Shown: positions 11,025 through 22,408 of the stretch, in pieces | Layout of the letters: each line of letters opens with the position of its first letter | Position numbering within the stretch: the first letter of the stretch is position 1 | Source of the DNA: Filosporella fistucella | Lineage: Eukaryota; Ascomycota; Leotiomycetes; Helotiales | Direction of reading: 5' to 3' | Length of the DNA stretch: 64,000 bases | NCBI GenBank assembly: GCA_030077755.1 | Contig: JAQJZZ010000014.1 | Coordinates: forward strand, 2,232,001 to 2,296,000 | The notes under the pieces: model-generated | The model's database searches: none | What the model saw: only the letters and a program-made list of their open reading frames with translations | What the model was told of the DNA's origin: nothing | Program-made: the position numbers and the translations under genes

Positions 11025-11574
11025 TATCCCGAAATCTTGAAATCCCAAATCCAAAAAGGATCAAACTATGCACGGAATGTGGGAAGGATACTTCAATCCT
11101 AATATATCCAAGATTTAACTTTGTAACATGCGAAAGTGGGTATCTCTTCCCCACGTGTTGTCTTTTCTAGATCATGGTTATTATCGTGGGTTGGAATGAC
11201 GATTCCACTAGGAGATTGTCGCCATTTAAGCTGCCGCCAGATAGAGGATATATTCTCCAAATGATGAAAAGAACAAGGATAAAGATGTGAAATATATACT
11301 ACCGCTAGTCAATGCTTCTTTATGGTTTGTTCCTGGAGATAGCGTCCCAAGAAATCAGCTCGTTGACAACTTAACCCCCACAACGTTCGCACGTCATCCA
11401 TGTCGATCTTCGCGTGCTCTCACTAAGAAAACGGCAGCGAGTTTATTATGATAACGCTACAAATGAAATGCGAGAAGATTCTCCGAGACTTTGTATACTT
11501 ATCATTCTTATACCTTCCAATAATCCTTCGTGCATTACGTCCGCTTTTGATTGAAGCTTTCACCCCTATTCATC
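11025..11574. promoter_or_regulatory. Divergent promoter with HGATAR sites
   Basis: Promoter shared by the urea symporter (-) and the flavin monooxygenase (+). HGATAR sites, the target of AreA/NIT2-type GATA factors, are seen at 11181-11185 (minus, CGATAA extending one base left), 11239-11244 (AGATAG), 11337-11342 (AGATAG), 11449-11454 (TGATAA) and 11499-11504 (minus, TGATAA). About 1.6 would be expected by chance in 550 bases at even composition. Nitrogen regulation is inferred. Confidence 0.45.
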
Positions 11575-13383
11575 ATGTCGGCTAAACACCTCGCAAGCGA
11601 GCCCCCTAATGGCAATCATTCAGCGCGGTACAATAAGCGGGTCAAGATAGAGGAAGATGGGAAGAAGAAGTTGATCCTTAATGCATTTGTTGAGATGTGT
11701 ACGAGATACACCTTAAAAGTGAGAACAATAAGAACTGTATCTGACCGAACACAGGTAGCGGACACCAGTCTCCTGGACTCTGGCGGCACCCAGATGACCA
11801 ATCTCATCGCTTCAACGATCTTGATTACTGGACGTCCCTGGCTCAAACTCTTGAGAAAGCAAAGTTTCATGGTATATTTATTGCCGATGTGTTAGGTAAG
11901 GCTGCACCTAGGAACTTTCCAGGTTTTCATCTTGCTAAGGAATATGGCAACTTGAAGGTGGTTATGATGTTTACCGAGGCCCCAAAAATCTCGACCCTGC
12001 TATCATATCAGCAGCACAATGGCCAGTTAATGAACCATTAGCAGTCATACCAGCGATGGCTACTGTGACAAGGAGCATTGGATTTGGTGTTACTGTTGCG
12101 ACGACATACGAGGAACCATACCACTTGGCGAGAAGACTCTCCACCGTCGATCACCTGACCAAGGGTCGGCTGGCCTGGAATGTATGACTTCCATGCAGTA
12201 ATTATAGCAGATTATTTGACTAAACATCATAGATTGTAACTGGGTACCTTGATTCGGCAGCTCGAAACCTTGGTCATACCGAGCAGCCACAAGTAAGCAA
12301 ACCCGCTTCCCCTCTTCCTTCTTGATAATACTGCTAATATATGGAAAGCACGATGAGCGTTACAAAATTGCTGACGAATACCTCGAAGTGATGTATAAGC
12401 TCTGGGAATCCTCGTGGCGAGATGATGCAGTGATTCGAGATGTGAAGAAAGGGATTTACACAGACCCTAGCCGAGTGCGTGAGATAAACCATGTCGGGAA
12501 ATACTTCACCGTTCCTGGGCCACATATATGTCAACCAAGCCCTCAACGTACACCAGTCATCATGCAAGCCGGTACTTCATCCTCTGGGAAGAGATTTGCA
12601 GCCAAGAATGCCGAGGCAATCTTCGTAGCAGGCCACAGTCCTTCTGTAGTAAAATCAAGTATAAGAGACATTAGAGCGCAAGCGAAGGAGTTTGGAAGGG
12701 ATGAAAAAAGTGTGAAGTTCCTAGCTATGATGTGTCCTGTCTTAGGACGAACAGAAGAGGAAGCAAATGCAAAGTATGAGGAATATTTGAGCTTTGGTAG
12801 CGAAGAAGGTGCCTTTGCCCTATTTGGCGGATGGACTGGGATTGATCTTGAAAAGTATGGAGATGATGAGGAGTTGAGACATGTAGAAAGTAATGCTATC
12901 CGGTACTTGACCATCAACATCTTTGAAGGAGCAAGAGGGATTGCTTACTATTTGTAGATCAGCCGTGGAAGGATGGTCGAAAGGTAGCCCTGGAGTCCCG
13001 AAATGGACCAAACATACAGTGGCACGACACTTGATGATTGGCGGGTTAGGAGCTACTGTTGTTGGGACCCCGAAGCAAGTTGCTGATGAGTTTGAGCGAT
13101 GGGTAGATGAAGGCGATGTGGATGGTTTCAACATTGTAAGTTTCAGTATGAACTTGTCAAGACGGCCCGCTGATTCATCTCATAGGCGTATGCCATTACT
13201 CCTGGCTCTTTCAACGATGTGATAGATCTTTTGTTGCCAGAGTTGAAGAAAAGGGGGCTGTTTTGGGATAACTACGAAGTCCAAGGAGGCACATACCGTG
13301 AGAATCTATATGCAGAGAGAGGTCAAACTGGTCTGCCAAGTCATCACCCAGCCCACGGATACCGTTGGAAGGCAGACACATAA
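11575..13383 (+). CDS. FMN-dependent monooxygenase, NtaA/DszA type
   Basis: Luciferase-like flavin monooxygenase of the nitrilotriacetate monooxygenase group. These enzymes use reduced FMN supplied by a separate reductase to oxidise small N- or S-containing compounds. Seven exons (introns 11699-11754, 11896-11957, 12182-12232, 12293-12348, 12903-12957, 13136-13185) sum exactly to 492 residues, normal for the group. Seen: GHQSPGLWRHP near the N-terminus, FHGIFIADVLGGYDVYRG, the substrate/FMN barrel segment GFGVTVATTYEEPYHLARR, KGRLAWNIVTGYLDSAARN, VIMQAGTSSSGKRFAAKNAE, and the C-terminal LPELKKRGL. The start is the first in-frame ATG before the conserved part. It is divergent from the urea symporter, which suggests release or use of nitrogen from an organic compound. 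The substrate is unknown. Confidence 0.88.
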
Positions 13384-13742
13384 CGAGTTGCAATGAGGAT
13401 GAAAACATGAAATCTCTAGAGCAGCACCTGTTATGGCTTAAGGGATCGTGATATAAGTTTCAGAAGAGCAAGTTAATCTGTAACACAATGAGGATCTGAT
13501 ATGTGCCCCATATGGCTGTACCCGTAAAGAGCGAGCGGCGCCCCGTAAGATTCGCTTGTGGTTACGACGAGAATTCTAAATAAGTAAATAGTTTTCTATT
13601 TCGAAAAACTTTAAATCCTAACAAACGGAATCGTCTCCGTAAGGACGCCAAAATGCGAATGCGCACTGCCATCCAACTTTTCCCTTTATGTTCCGATTGT
13701 CTATTGCGGATTCACTTGCATTTTCGCGTGGCTGCTTTAAAA
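13384..13742. other. Intergenic, no supported gene
   Basis: Short region between two plus-strand genes. An upstream in-frame ATG at 13653 could lengthen the next protein by 30 residues; nothing else is seen. Confidence 0.4.
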
Positions 13743-14301
13743 ATGTGTCAGACGGCCCTCCCGCATTTCATACAGCTGGATCCTGGCAATATTAATCACT
13801 TCTCAGTACCTCCACCTAAATACGAAGTCAGATCGAACCAACCGTTCGTACCTCTAATCCCAAATAGAATTGAGCCATTATGTGTAAGACGCCCGGAATC
13901 AACGCCCGATATCTCGAACTAATCATATTTTCACAGTCTCCACCACAAATACAGAAACTTTGGTCTTTGGATTAATTGCTACACTGCTCTCAATTATCGC
14001 GATATATATCTCTTTCAAAAATGGAAGAGCTAGTAGAGCAATGGAAAGCAGAAATGGTATTGAATTCTCCATTTATCGTGCACCCAGATTCTGCTTCCAA
14101 TACCTTGGTTCTGACACTTAACTAGAAAGAGATTTAGAGATGGATGATCTTCTAGAAACTAGGTCTCCATCAATATATCGAAGAGAATCTCGTTCATCCA
14201 ATAGCCAAAGCACTTCGTCACTTTTAGGTCGTCCTGATACACATCATTTCATCAGCGATGCCCTCGAATTGTTCTCGAAGCACCTTCGCGAGGGTCGATG
14301 A
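13743..14301 (+). CDS. Small single-pass membrane protein, unknown function
   Basis: Not recognised as a named family. Three exons (introns 13882-13936 and 14057-14125) join in frame to 144 residues. The second exon encodes one clear transmembrane helix (LVFGLIATLLSIIAIYISF) followed by a basic turn. The third encodes a Ser/Arg-rich cytoplasmic-like tail (ESRSSNSQSTSSLLG) and an amphipathic end (ISDALELFSKHLREGR). The N-terminus has a Pro-rich PPPKYEVRSNQPFVPL stretch. An in-frame ATG 90 bases upstream (13653) would give 174 residues. The pattern of short exons with consistent phases argues that it is real. The role is unknown. Confidence 0.6.
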
Positions 14302-16309
14302 TTATTATCCTCAGCGAGATCCCTCCCAGAATTCGTATTTCGATTCGGAATATCTCTGGCAAGGCCAGTCTAGAAGTTTATATCACCGAGGAGGATTTGG
14401 AGTAAGCATCGAGAGGTCAGAGAGCATACACCTATTCCAGTGAACACGGCCTGCAAAATTTCAGATTGCATATAGTATCGAGGACGAGCCTCTCACTTCA
14501 AATTAAGCATGCACGTCTTATGCATTACCCTGAAGGGCTTCATATAGGGTTCTGCGTAGGAGTTTTTGGGCTACTATGTACATCCAATTCTGCCAGGCGC
14601 TACGGACTTTAGTGTCTGCTGCTGTGTACAAGTACATACCACGCTACTTGAAATATTCTTAAGCTAGCAGCTGTCTTGATTGCTCTCAGGTTTCGTTTCC
14701 CACTTGTGGTGATGCCCTTTTGCGGTAATTGTACCGAATGTCACTTTCTTCAAATCCCCAGTCTTTCATCTCGCAATTCCTCAGATCATTATTCCGAAGC
14801 TTCCAATCAGGGACAATGTTTTCAAAATCAGAAATGCTAGAATGCTGAATGCCCCGGATATGCCTGCACCCTCTCCCGAGCTAATTACGATTTGAATTTC
14901 GTCGTCTTAACCGCTTTGCCAGAGCTGAGCTGAAATGGGAGGGGGTGGGGGTGGCCTCCTCTCAGTTCTCCAAGAGAAGACAAGACTGTACCAAATCATC
15001 ATCGACGAAGTCGCCTTTTAAGGAGCCTCTTCCTTGTAGAATTCAACCTATATTTTCTCATCCCTTCCTGGGTGCGTACTTGTAAAGGGATATGGGTCTT
15101 CCTGCGATGAAATATTGAAGCAATGCACTCATCTCTATCACCCCACATCATCCATTTGAAGCCATGCACGGTTTTGGATGTGACCCAAGCTCCTGTTTTC
15201 TTCTGCCGCTTCCAACCAAATTCTAATTCGACATCCGTCCCTCCTACTTGACCCTCAGCATTTACAACTATCATCTGCATTGAAATGTCATTACCCCATT
15301 CCATCTTTATAGCCTGGTCTACTTTGTTCCTGATATCACTACCTCACGAGCGTGTTATCAGCCTTACTCGGGACCCCTTCCCGACTCGTGTGGCGCTCAG
15401 CCGCAGCCAATCCCGCCATGGCAGAATGTCGTTCCTGCAGAGCACTGCGGCTCATCTTTGCGCGTGACATGGAGCTGTATGTTGACCGACTTTTTTTATC
15501 GTATCATCCCGTTCTCTTTCGCACTCATTACTCGATCCCTTCCCGCGTTCCGTCTTGGAATTATTTTTGGCTCGAGTAAGCTTTGTTGCGGGGTCGCTGC
15601 TGGAATTGGCACAATAGCATTGACGAACTGCTATTTGCTTTTTCTCTTCTCGAAGGTCAAGGGAACTCGTATTTGCTGATGTGAGATTATTGAGAGCATC
15701 TGAAAGGGTAGAGAGGCACAAAGGGACTGCTCATCAAAATTATGTTGTAATGTCTCATTTCGTTCGTATTGCGGCTTGAAGTCTCGCCAAGCGAATTTGG
15801 AAAGGAGTTAGTTCTTCTTCAGGACTTTGGATCAAGCTTCTCAGCCATGTGGCTGCGGCTCCTGGTATATTTCCCTTGGGGTGGACCGTGGTCAAGCTTT
15901 ACGGACTACCTCAAAAGATTCAGACCCGGGTCCCAAATGCAGAAGATGGCTTTTCATTTTCGCCGGTCTGGGTCAGACTGACACAAAGCGTGCAGGACTC
16001 TCGTCCCGCTTAGAGTTCAAGAGCGAATAGCAACGCTTCCAATATAAGCAATGATTGCATTCATTTTGACTCGTACATTGATTGATGATGTCCATCCAAT
16101 TATATCTTACCTGTGTCCTTTGCAGGAAGTCGAGATGCTCGGAGTTTGAGTCTTCTATGAGGATCGTGAGTGTTGTAAAGTGGAGAGCAAAGGTTCAATA
16201 TTGTGATAGGGGAGAAGGAGAGCTCAGCTACTATGTGCTTATTACCTATAAAGCTGCCTTCAGCAGCGGAGCATGAACATATCAGCTCGTTCAACTTGCT
16301 ATCCTCAAC
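14302..16309. other. 2-kb region without a supported gene
   Basis: Contains only short open frames. The best is a 101-codon minus-strand frame (14999-15304), Lys/Arg-rich with a TATAAAG directly before its ATG but no known domain. Pyrimidine-rich and GGGG-rich stretches occur (near 14940, 15480). The right end is the multicopper oxidase promoter. Confidence 0.4.
16247..16253 (+). promoter_or_regulatory. TATA box of the multicopper oxidase gene
   Basis: TATAAAG about 57 bases upstream of the ATG at 16310, within normal fungal core-promoter spacing. Confidence 0.35.
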
Positions 16310-18395
16310 ATGTTGTTCATTATCCTTCTTTTTTTCACTTCTATTGCTTCAGCAAAAGTTGTCACGTACAACTGGAGCTTTGACTGGATCAATGCCGCAC
16401 CAGATGGATTCAACCGTCCTGTGATCGGAATCAATGGACAGTTTCCTCTACCTACTATCAATGTTACAGTTGGAGACCAACTTGTCGTTAATGCTGTCAA
16501 TAATTTGGGAGACACCTCGGCCACTCTCCACTTCCATGGCCTTTACCAAAAGGGTAGTACAGCTATGGATGGACCAGCGATGGTAACTCAATGCGGCATT
16601 CCTCCTGGTGGCACACAAACTTATAGCTTCACGGTATGTAACCTTATATGTTGATGTTGTCACTCGGCTAATTCATATTAGGTCAATCGTATGTAGAGAT
16701 TACTTCACTGTTTTGCTTATTTGCGTTCGATGCGGTCACCTTCCTCAGCCTCCTCATCCCCAATGATTTCCATATTGTATAATACTAACATACACTTCAT
16801 TCAGAAGCCGGGACATACTTCTATCACTCACGTAAGTCATGCCATTCTCACAGCTACAAGACATTGCTGACACATGTACCTTAGATTTCGAAGGACAATA
16901 CCCAGATGGCCTCCGCGGCGCCTTCATTGTCCACGATCCACGACCACCCTTCGTTTACGACGAAGAAATCGTCCTGACTCTCTCAGATTGGTACCACGAC
17001 AAAATGGCCGATTTGACGAATTACTACCTGAACAACACCCTAAACCCAGACAGCCCAGAGCCTATTCCCTTCTCAGCATTGATCAATGATGCTCAAGAGG
17101 TGAAGCTGAATGTAAAGCCCAACAAGACATATTATCTTCGCATTATCAACTTCTCTGCTTTTGCTCAACATTATTTCCAAATTGATCAGCATCAGATGAC
17201 AATTGTGGAGATCGATGGTGTTTATACACAATCCCGCACTGTGGATACACTCTACCTGGCAACAGCACAACGATATGGAGTCCTGATCAAGACCAAGGCA
17301 GCGGCAACAACCAATTACGCAGTGCTTTCGAAAATGGATGAGACGAAATTTGACGGCTATGGAGACCCTACATATCCCACCACTGTCAAAGGCAACGTAA
17401 ACGCCTATCTGATGTACAATTCTGCGAGTGCTCTGCCAGCTCCCCTTACTCCCACATTGGATACACTCAGTACTCAGATCATCGATGATTTCACCCTCGT
17501 TCCTTACGACCAGCAGCCTCTCCTCCGCAACCCAACTCAAACGTTTGTCTTGGAACTCAACTTCTTCTCCCAAGATGGACAGAACAGGTAAGCTTCAATC
17601 TCTTGCGCAAGCAATTCCCCACTAACACCAATCAGAGCAGGCTTCAACAACATAACCTGGATCCCTCAAAAGGTACCCTCTCTCTTCACAGCTCTTACCA
17701 CAGGCGCTGCAGCAAAGAACAACATGACCTACGGCATCAACGCTAATGCAATGGTTCTCAACTCCAATGAAGTTATCGAAGTCGTAATCAATAATATGGA
17801 TGGAGGCGCGCATCCTATTCACATCCACGGCCATTCTCCACAACTGGTTGCCAGAGCTTCGAGTGGTACATATACTCCACCACCCAGACACAGACATAAA
17901 GTTAGACCCGCAAAGTCGAATCCAAAAGGATGGATGCCTGCTGCAGATGCATTAGGTTATACTTCTAATGAGAACAACATGCCAAAGATACCAATGAAAA
18001 GGGATACGTGGTTGCTTGCTGCTGGAGGATACACAGTTATCAGATTCAGAGCTGATAATCCCGGAGTCTGGTTTTTCCACTGTCATATGGATTGGCATAA
18101 TATTGCTGGTAAGTAGTCATCATTACTACTCCTCACCTCTCTGAGGACAACCCGAAAACTATGAATGTTCGCTGACACGACTGGGTATTTAGGCTTGGCA
18201 GCAACTTTCATCGAAGCGCCGCTCGTTCTGCAAAAGACACAAAGTCTACCTCCAGCTTGGAATAGTATGTGCCAGAGCCAAGGCTACAAGACAGCTGGAA
18301 ATGCGGCTGGTAATACAGTGAATTACGGGGATTTGACGGGAGCGAATACTGTTTGTCCACCATTAGGTCCTTTCTCGGGACCTGCTCCGCAATAA
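16310..18395 (+). CDS. Secreted Fet3-like multicopper oxidase
   Basis: Multicopper oxidase that couples four one-electron oxidations to reduction of O2 to water. Overall sequence is closest to Fet3-type ferroxidases. Six exons (introns about 16634-16681, 16689-16804, 16832-16884, 17588-17635, 18109-18192) sum to 578 residues; one exon is only 7 bases (GTCAATC). Seen: a signal peptide (MLFIILLFFTSIASA) and four copper motifs, HFHG, HSH, HPIHIHGH and HCHMDWH. Several Asn-X-Ser/Thr sites occur. Fet3 proteins usually end in a transmembrane helix that pairs with the Ftr1 permease. This one ends GPFSGPAPQ with no helix, and no permease gene is nearby, so it is predicted to be soluble and extracellular. 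It could be a laccase-like or ferroxidase-like enzyme; the substrate is not settled. Confidence 0.9.
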
Positions 18396-18491
18396 TTTTG
18401 GTTCGAGGAGAAGGTTGACCTCACTTGCTTCGCAGGCGTTGGTGGCTTATTTTCTATATTACGTAAAAGCAATGATGAGTCTCAGAGGTAC

Positions 18492-20753
18492 TCAAATTAA
18501 CACTATCTCTCTCAACCCTTGTCCATTTTGAGGCCAAGCCTCTCCACCCATGATTTCCTTAATACCCTTGACATACACAGCGCCAACAACTTGAAATTCG
18601 CCCCTGCCATTCCTTCTCAGAGTCATAGGCACACTCAGGCCCTTGATCAAGACCACTTCATCGTTTGCTTGTGTGCCAATAACACCCATCCCCAAATTAC
18701 CATGTTCGGTGAGGAAGAATGTTCTTTTCTCTGCGATAGCCTTGATCAACTCGAGATGATACCGCCATATATCATCTGAATCACGAAGATCCGATATGCA
18801 AGATCTTACTGAAGCAGCCGAAATGGCTGATGGTAATTCGTCTGTGTGATTCCCGTCTGGAAAGTGCCACTGGAGAATCCCCAACCACCTCTCATATTCC
18901 TGTCTAGTCGAGAGAGAGTTCCAGTAATGAATCGATCCATTATATAGGAGAGTAAACAGAATCCACCTTCTCGAGAAATCACCCAATAGAGGGTAAATCT
19001 TTGCTTGAATAGCCATACAGACGAAATTCATTATCGACCTGGTGTTGTGAAAGATAATGGGTGTGACATTTTCTTCGCTTCCTATACTAGGAGAAGAAGA
19101 TTCAGCGTATAGCTTTGGCATGACGAAGATGATCCGGTCGATTATTATGCCAGATGTGATAATTTTCGGAAGTTGCCAGGAGGTTTGCCCCTCGAGATTT
19201 TCAGGTTTGAGCAATTGGTACTGTGGTCTTGACTTGCCAGAAGCTGTTGGGTGATGTCGATAAATTCGATGAAGGCGTTGATTCCAATCAGGCACCCAAG
19301 AAGCCATATTGTTTCTCCTGTGGAGAGATGCTTCCACCAATATATCTAGACTTTGCTGCCAGTCGATCAATGTCCACGTCAGCTCGGTATATACCTGCTC
19401 TTCTGTCTTCTGGTATGATTCTGCATCTGGCGTTAGGAGAGCTATTCCTAACTCGGAAAAGACGCCATACAAGGCGAATGCTTTATCAACAGGATATGTT
19501 GACTGCCGGGTCCGAAGCATGTTCATAATCCCTGGGAGTGATTGGCGTAGGTCTCGTTCCCAAAATGCAAGCTCACCTGCAGCAAGGGGGGGCACTTGGG
19601 GCATAAGAAACATGCTTACTCCACGGGTGAAGAGAGTTCCCAATACCCAGACAGACCACAGAGATTTTATAGGCTGTTCGCCCTCCTTGAACCGGTGGCA
19701 TATTAGAGCGACGAAAATACCCCACTGGATATGTTCGAGAACCCACTTCCGAGAGTACAGCCAGTCGAGAAATCGATTCCACATAGGACCGTAGCTAGTA
19801 TCTTCCCCAACCCATGTTCTCACGTTTGAAAGGGTCAACTCTTTCTTCTGGTACAATGTCAACCAAAACGACTCTGCGGTGAGGACGGAGTTTAGCACAT
19901 CCTGGAAAGTGCTATCTCTCTTATTCTCTGGCAGATTGCGCACACTAACAATTGCCCAGTGCAGATCGTTCCATCTCACTGACTTATTCCCGCAAACGAC
20001 AAGTGGCTCATTGGCCATAACCAGCTCCTGGATGGTCCACATTCGTTTGAACCAGTCTCTATGAATTATATCTTGCAGAGCATCATGGCGATATTCTTTC
20101 CACTCAACTTGCTGTCTCAATCTCCATTTTGCTACAATCATCAATTCGGCACCCAAAAATGATGGAACAAACTTACCAAACATCTCCGGAAGTAAATTCA
20201 GGATCCGTATCACCTCTTTAGGTTTCATAATGGCTGGAAAACTTCTTAACTTGACTCCAGCAAATACACTAACATTTCTCGTTGCATCAAGGGCCCAGTC
20301 CATCGCATAGTCTGATTCTTCAGTCTGGGTTCCCAACCAGATAAAAACCCTCTGAGCATTACCATAGATATCGCGCATAAGCGGTATCTGATGGGCTTTT
20401 TCGGCATCATTTCTCTGGTCGATACATATTGCATCGATCCAGATAGTGCACACGTCAAAATTCAAAATCAGGGAATGTAAAGCATCCTCACAATTCTTGG
20501 TAATCGGGACCAATGTGCCAGAGATATTTATGTGGCATGTCGGCTCCTGACTATCTGGGCCCCAAGTATATGAAAGAGCTTGGTATCGTGGCTTTGAGTC
20601 GAGTGAGATAAGTCTTAGCGTTCCAGATAGCTGCGCTTGGGCGCTGTATCTGACATTCAAGTCAAGGAGGCGAATGGACGGTTGTCTAATATCGATTCGC
20701 GAATAGGGGCTTGATTCGGTTGGACTTGTCGACGACATAGTCGATGTGCACAA
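18492..20753 (-). CDS. HET-domain (heterokaryon incompatibility) protein
   Basis: Intronless frame of 753 residues with an N-terminal HET domain. Seen: YQALSYTWGPDS, the block with DALHSL...IWIDAICIDQ, and EKAHQIPLMRDIYGNAQRVFIWLG, the three conserved HET segments, within about residues 55-160. The middle and C-terminal parts (RDWFKRMWTIQE, VDKAFALYGVFSELG, a closing region with EVVLIKGLSVPMTLRR) follow the usual HET-protein plan. HET proteins act in non-self recognition and cell death after hyphal fusion, but most family members are untested. Another ATG six codons downstream is possible as start. No STAND/NACHT partner gene is adjacent. Confidence 0.92.
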   Translation of the reverse strand: MCTSTMSSTSPTESSPYSRIDIRQPSIRLLDLNVRYSAQAQLSGTLRLISLDSKPRYQALSYTWGPDSQEPTCHINISGTLVPITKNCEDALHSLILNFDVCTIWIDAICIDQRNDAEKAHQIPLMRDIYGNAQRVFIWLGTQTEESDYAMDWALDATRNVSVFAGVKLRSFPAIMKPKEVIRILNLLPEMFGKFVPSFLGAELMIVAKWRLRQQVEWKEYRHDALQDIIHRDWFKRMWTIQELVMANEPLVVCGNKSVRWNDLHWAIVSVRNLPENKRDSTFQDVLNSVLTAESFWLTLYQKKELTLSNVRTWVGEDTSYGPMWNRFLDWLYSRKWVLEHIQWGIFVALICHRFKEGEQPIKSLWSVWVLGTLFTRGVSMFLMPQVPPLAAGELAFWERDLRQSLPGIMNMLRTRQSTYPVDKAFALYGVFSELGIALLTPDAESYQKTEEQVYTELTWTLIDWQQSLDILVEASLHRRNNMASWVPDWNQRLHRIYRHHPTASGKSRPQYQLLKPENLEGQTSWQLPKIITSGIIIDRIIFVMPKLYAESSSPSIGSEENVTPIIFHNTRSIMNFVCMAIQAKIYPLLGDFSRRWILFTLLYNGSIHYWNSLSTRQEYERWLGILQWHFPDGNHTDELPSAISAASVRSCISDLRDSDDIWRYHLELIKAIAEKRTFFLTEHGNLGMGVIGTQANDEVVLIKGLSVPMTLRRNGRGEFQVVGAVYVKGIKEIMGGEAWPQNGQGLREIVLI

Positions 20754-21137
20754 ATTCTTGTCAACGGGTGCTCCAGTCGTTGAGAACTTTGATGATCTGA
20801 TGTTGGAAGTTCAAGAGTGAGGGAAACATGCAAGCCACTGTTACCGTTAGGCAACAGACATTGGCCAGGTTACATCGTCCACGTGATAATTAAGGTTTTC
20901 CAACTCCACCCGCTTTGTGTCTTCAGAAAACAAGATGGAAATTGGCAGTAGCCATTTGAATAGAGCTACCATCTATTTTGAAACCGGTTTCTTTTCGTAA
21001 CACTTTGAATATTGAACAGTAAAACTGATAGAAGTATTCTTGCTGTTACAACTGGCCAACACTTAGTTGTTGTGTTTCGACATAGCACTTGTAAATATAC
21101 ACGGGTATCTTGCAAGGGACAATTCTCCATCGTGACT
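20754..21137. other. Promoter region of the HET gene
   Basis: Between the HET start and the stop of the next minus-strand gene. One CACGTG at about 20880; nothing else recognised. Confidence 0.4.
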
Positions 21138-22408
21138 TCACGATATCGAGCTCTTTTCCGTCACAATATGAAGAGTAGGGTGAGGGAGAAGGGCCTTGAC
21201 ACTCGTCTTCTCGCCTCCTTTCTCTTCCGCAACCACGTCCTTTTCAGCATCCCTGGAATCCTCGAAATATGTATCAATATCCAACAATCCCTCCACTTCC
21301 TCATCTGCAACCCATTCATCCACTTCTTGAATTCGATTTCGGTACAGGCTAATGACATTCTGAATGCCCTGAGACGCTGCGTAAACGGACGGCGAAAGAA
21401 CCATACTACCAGTAATTGCCAACAATACGATCGCACGCCAGACGCCCATCAATCCCACTAAATTGCCCCATCTCCTGGTGAGAAAATGTCTCATAGAGCC
21501 CTTCTTGCCATACTGATCAAAATCCTCTTGATATATATACTCGTAATACGGATATTCATCAAAATCAGCACAGAGCCAGGACCAAATGTGGCATGTTTTC
21601 AAGCTCTTTCTGCTTCTATAAAACTTTGTGCCCCCAGTTTCGGTGTCTAGCCAGCGTCTGTCGACTTTTACATTGCCAATTTTGAGAGGTATATCAGAGA
21701 ACAGAGTACCTGGTGGGTGCGCAGAGACATCTTCCATAAAAATCCAGATCTGATTCTGTAAATTCGAGGACAATGGACAAGTATAGCCTGGGAGGGAGGG
21801 CATGCTAGCCCGGAGGATATCAATGTGAATTCTTGGGCTATATTTCGTGTTCCAGCTAGAGGTTCTTGTGGTAGTGTCGGGCGTTTCGATGTAGTAGTCC
21901 AGGTCCATCGGAGAAGGTTTAAAATAATCTATCTTACGTAGACGTCCAGATTGGTCCTGGACGGCTTCTCTAACCTGATATGCACGAAGAGGGGCTGGGA
22001 CATAACGGTGTGCGCGGGGTAGAATGGGTTCGTCATTAAGTAGGAGAGTGCGGTTGTCGGGGGCTAACGTGATGTTGAAGATAAATGCACCGGGATATTG
22101 TGTCGCGATCTCGTCGCGTTCATTCCCTATTCCGACGTACACATTAGCATAGCTTCAAGATAAAGAAACATAAGACTAGATCTAGGATGCTTCTAATTCC
22201 GAGACCTCGATAGGAGTAAGACATGTAAAAGTATCCGAACCGACGTACAAAAGTGCAGATCCGGGGTCGCGAGACGGACGAGCAAGCTCCTCTCTGCCTC
22301 GAGCCATCTTACTCCTTCGCTCGTGGAATCTTCATTGATATCCTTATTGGCATAGGCATAGGAAATCAGGTGGAGGTTGAGGAGCAACAAATGAGTGAAT
22401 GCCACCAT
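21138..22408 (-). CDS. Predicted secretory-pathway membrane protein, unknown
   Basis: Not recognised. The first exon starts MVAFTHLLLLNLHLISYAYA, a probable signal peptide. The main exon begins near 22149 (YANVYVGIGNERDE) and runs to a stop at 21138. It includes Asn-X-Thr sites, a Tyr/Asp-rich stretch (CADFDEYPYYEYIYQEDFD), a hydrophobic segment around VWRAIVLLAITGSMVLSPSVYA and an acidic tail. A short intron of about 50 bases ends at the TTGAAG at about 22150. The donor is uncertain: GTACGT gives the wrong phase, whereas a weaker GTCTCG keeps the frame. The topology suggests a lumenal or extracellular domain, one membrane pass and a cytosolic acidic tail of roughly 75 residues. Confidence 0.55.

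Noticed and set aside
14999..15304. 101-codon basic open frame with TATAAAG before its ATG
   Set aside because: No family recognised and no upstream or downstream exons; TATA six bases before an ATG is not a sensible promoter spacing.
15452..15721. Minus-strand frame rich in Asn, Ser and Lys
   Set aside because: Low-complexity composition and overlap with plus-strand frames; no homology recognised.
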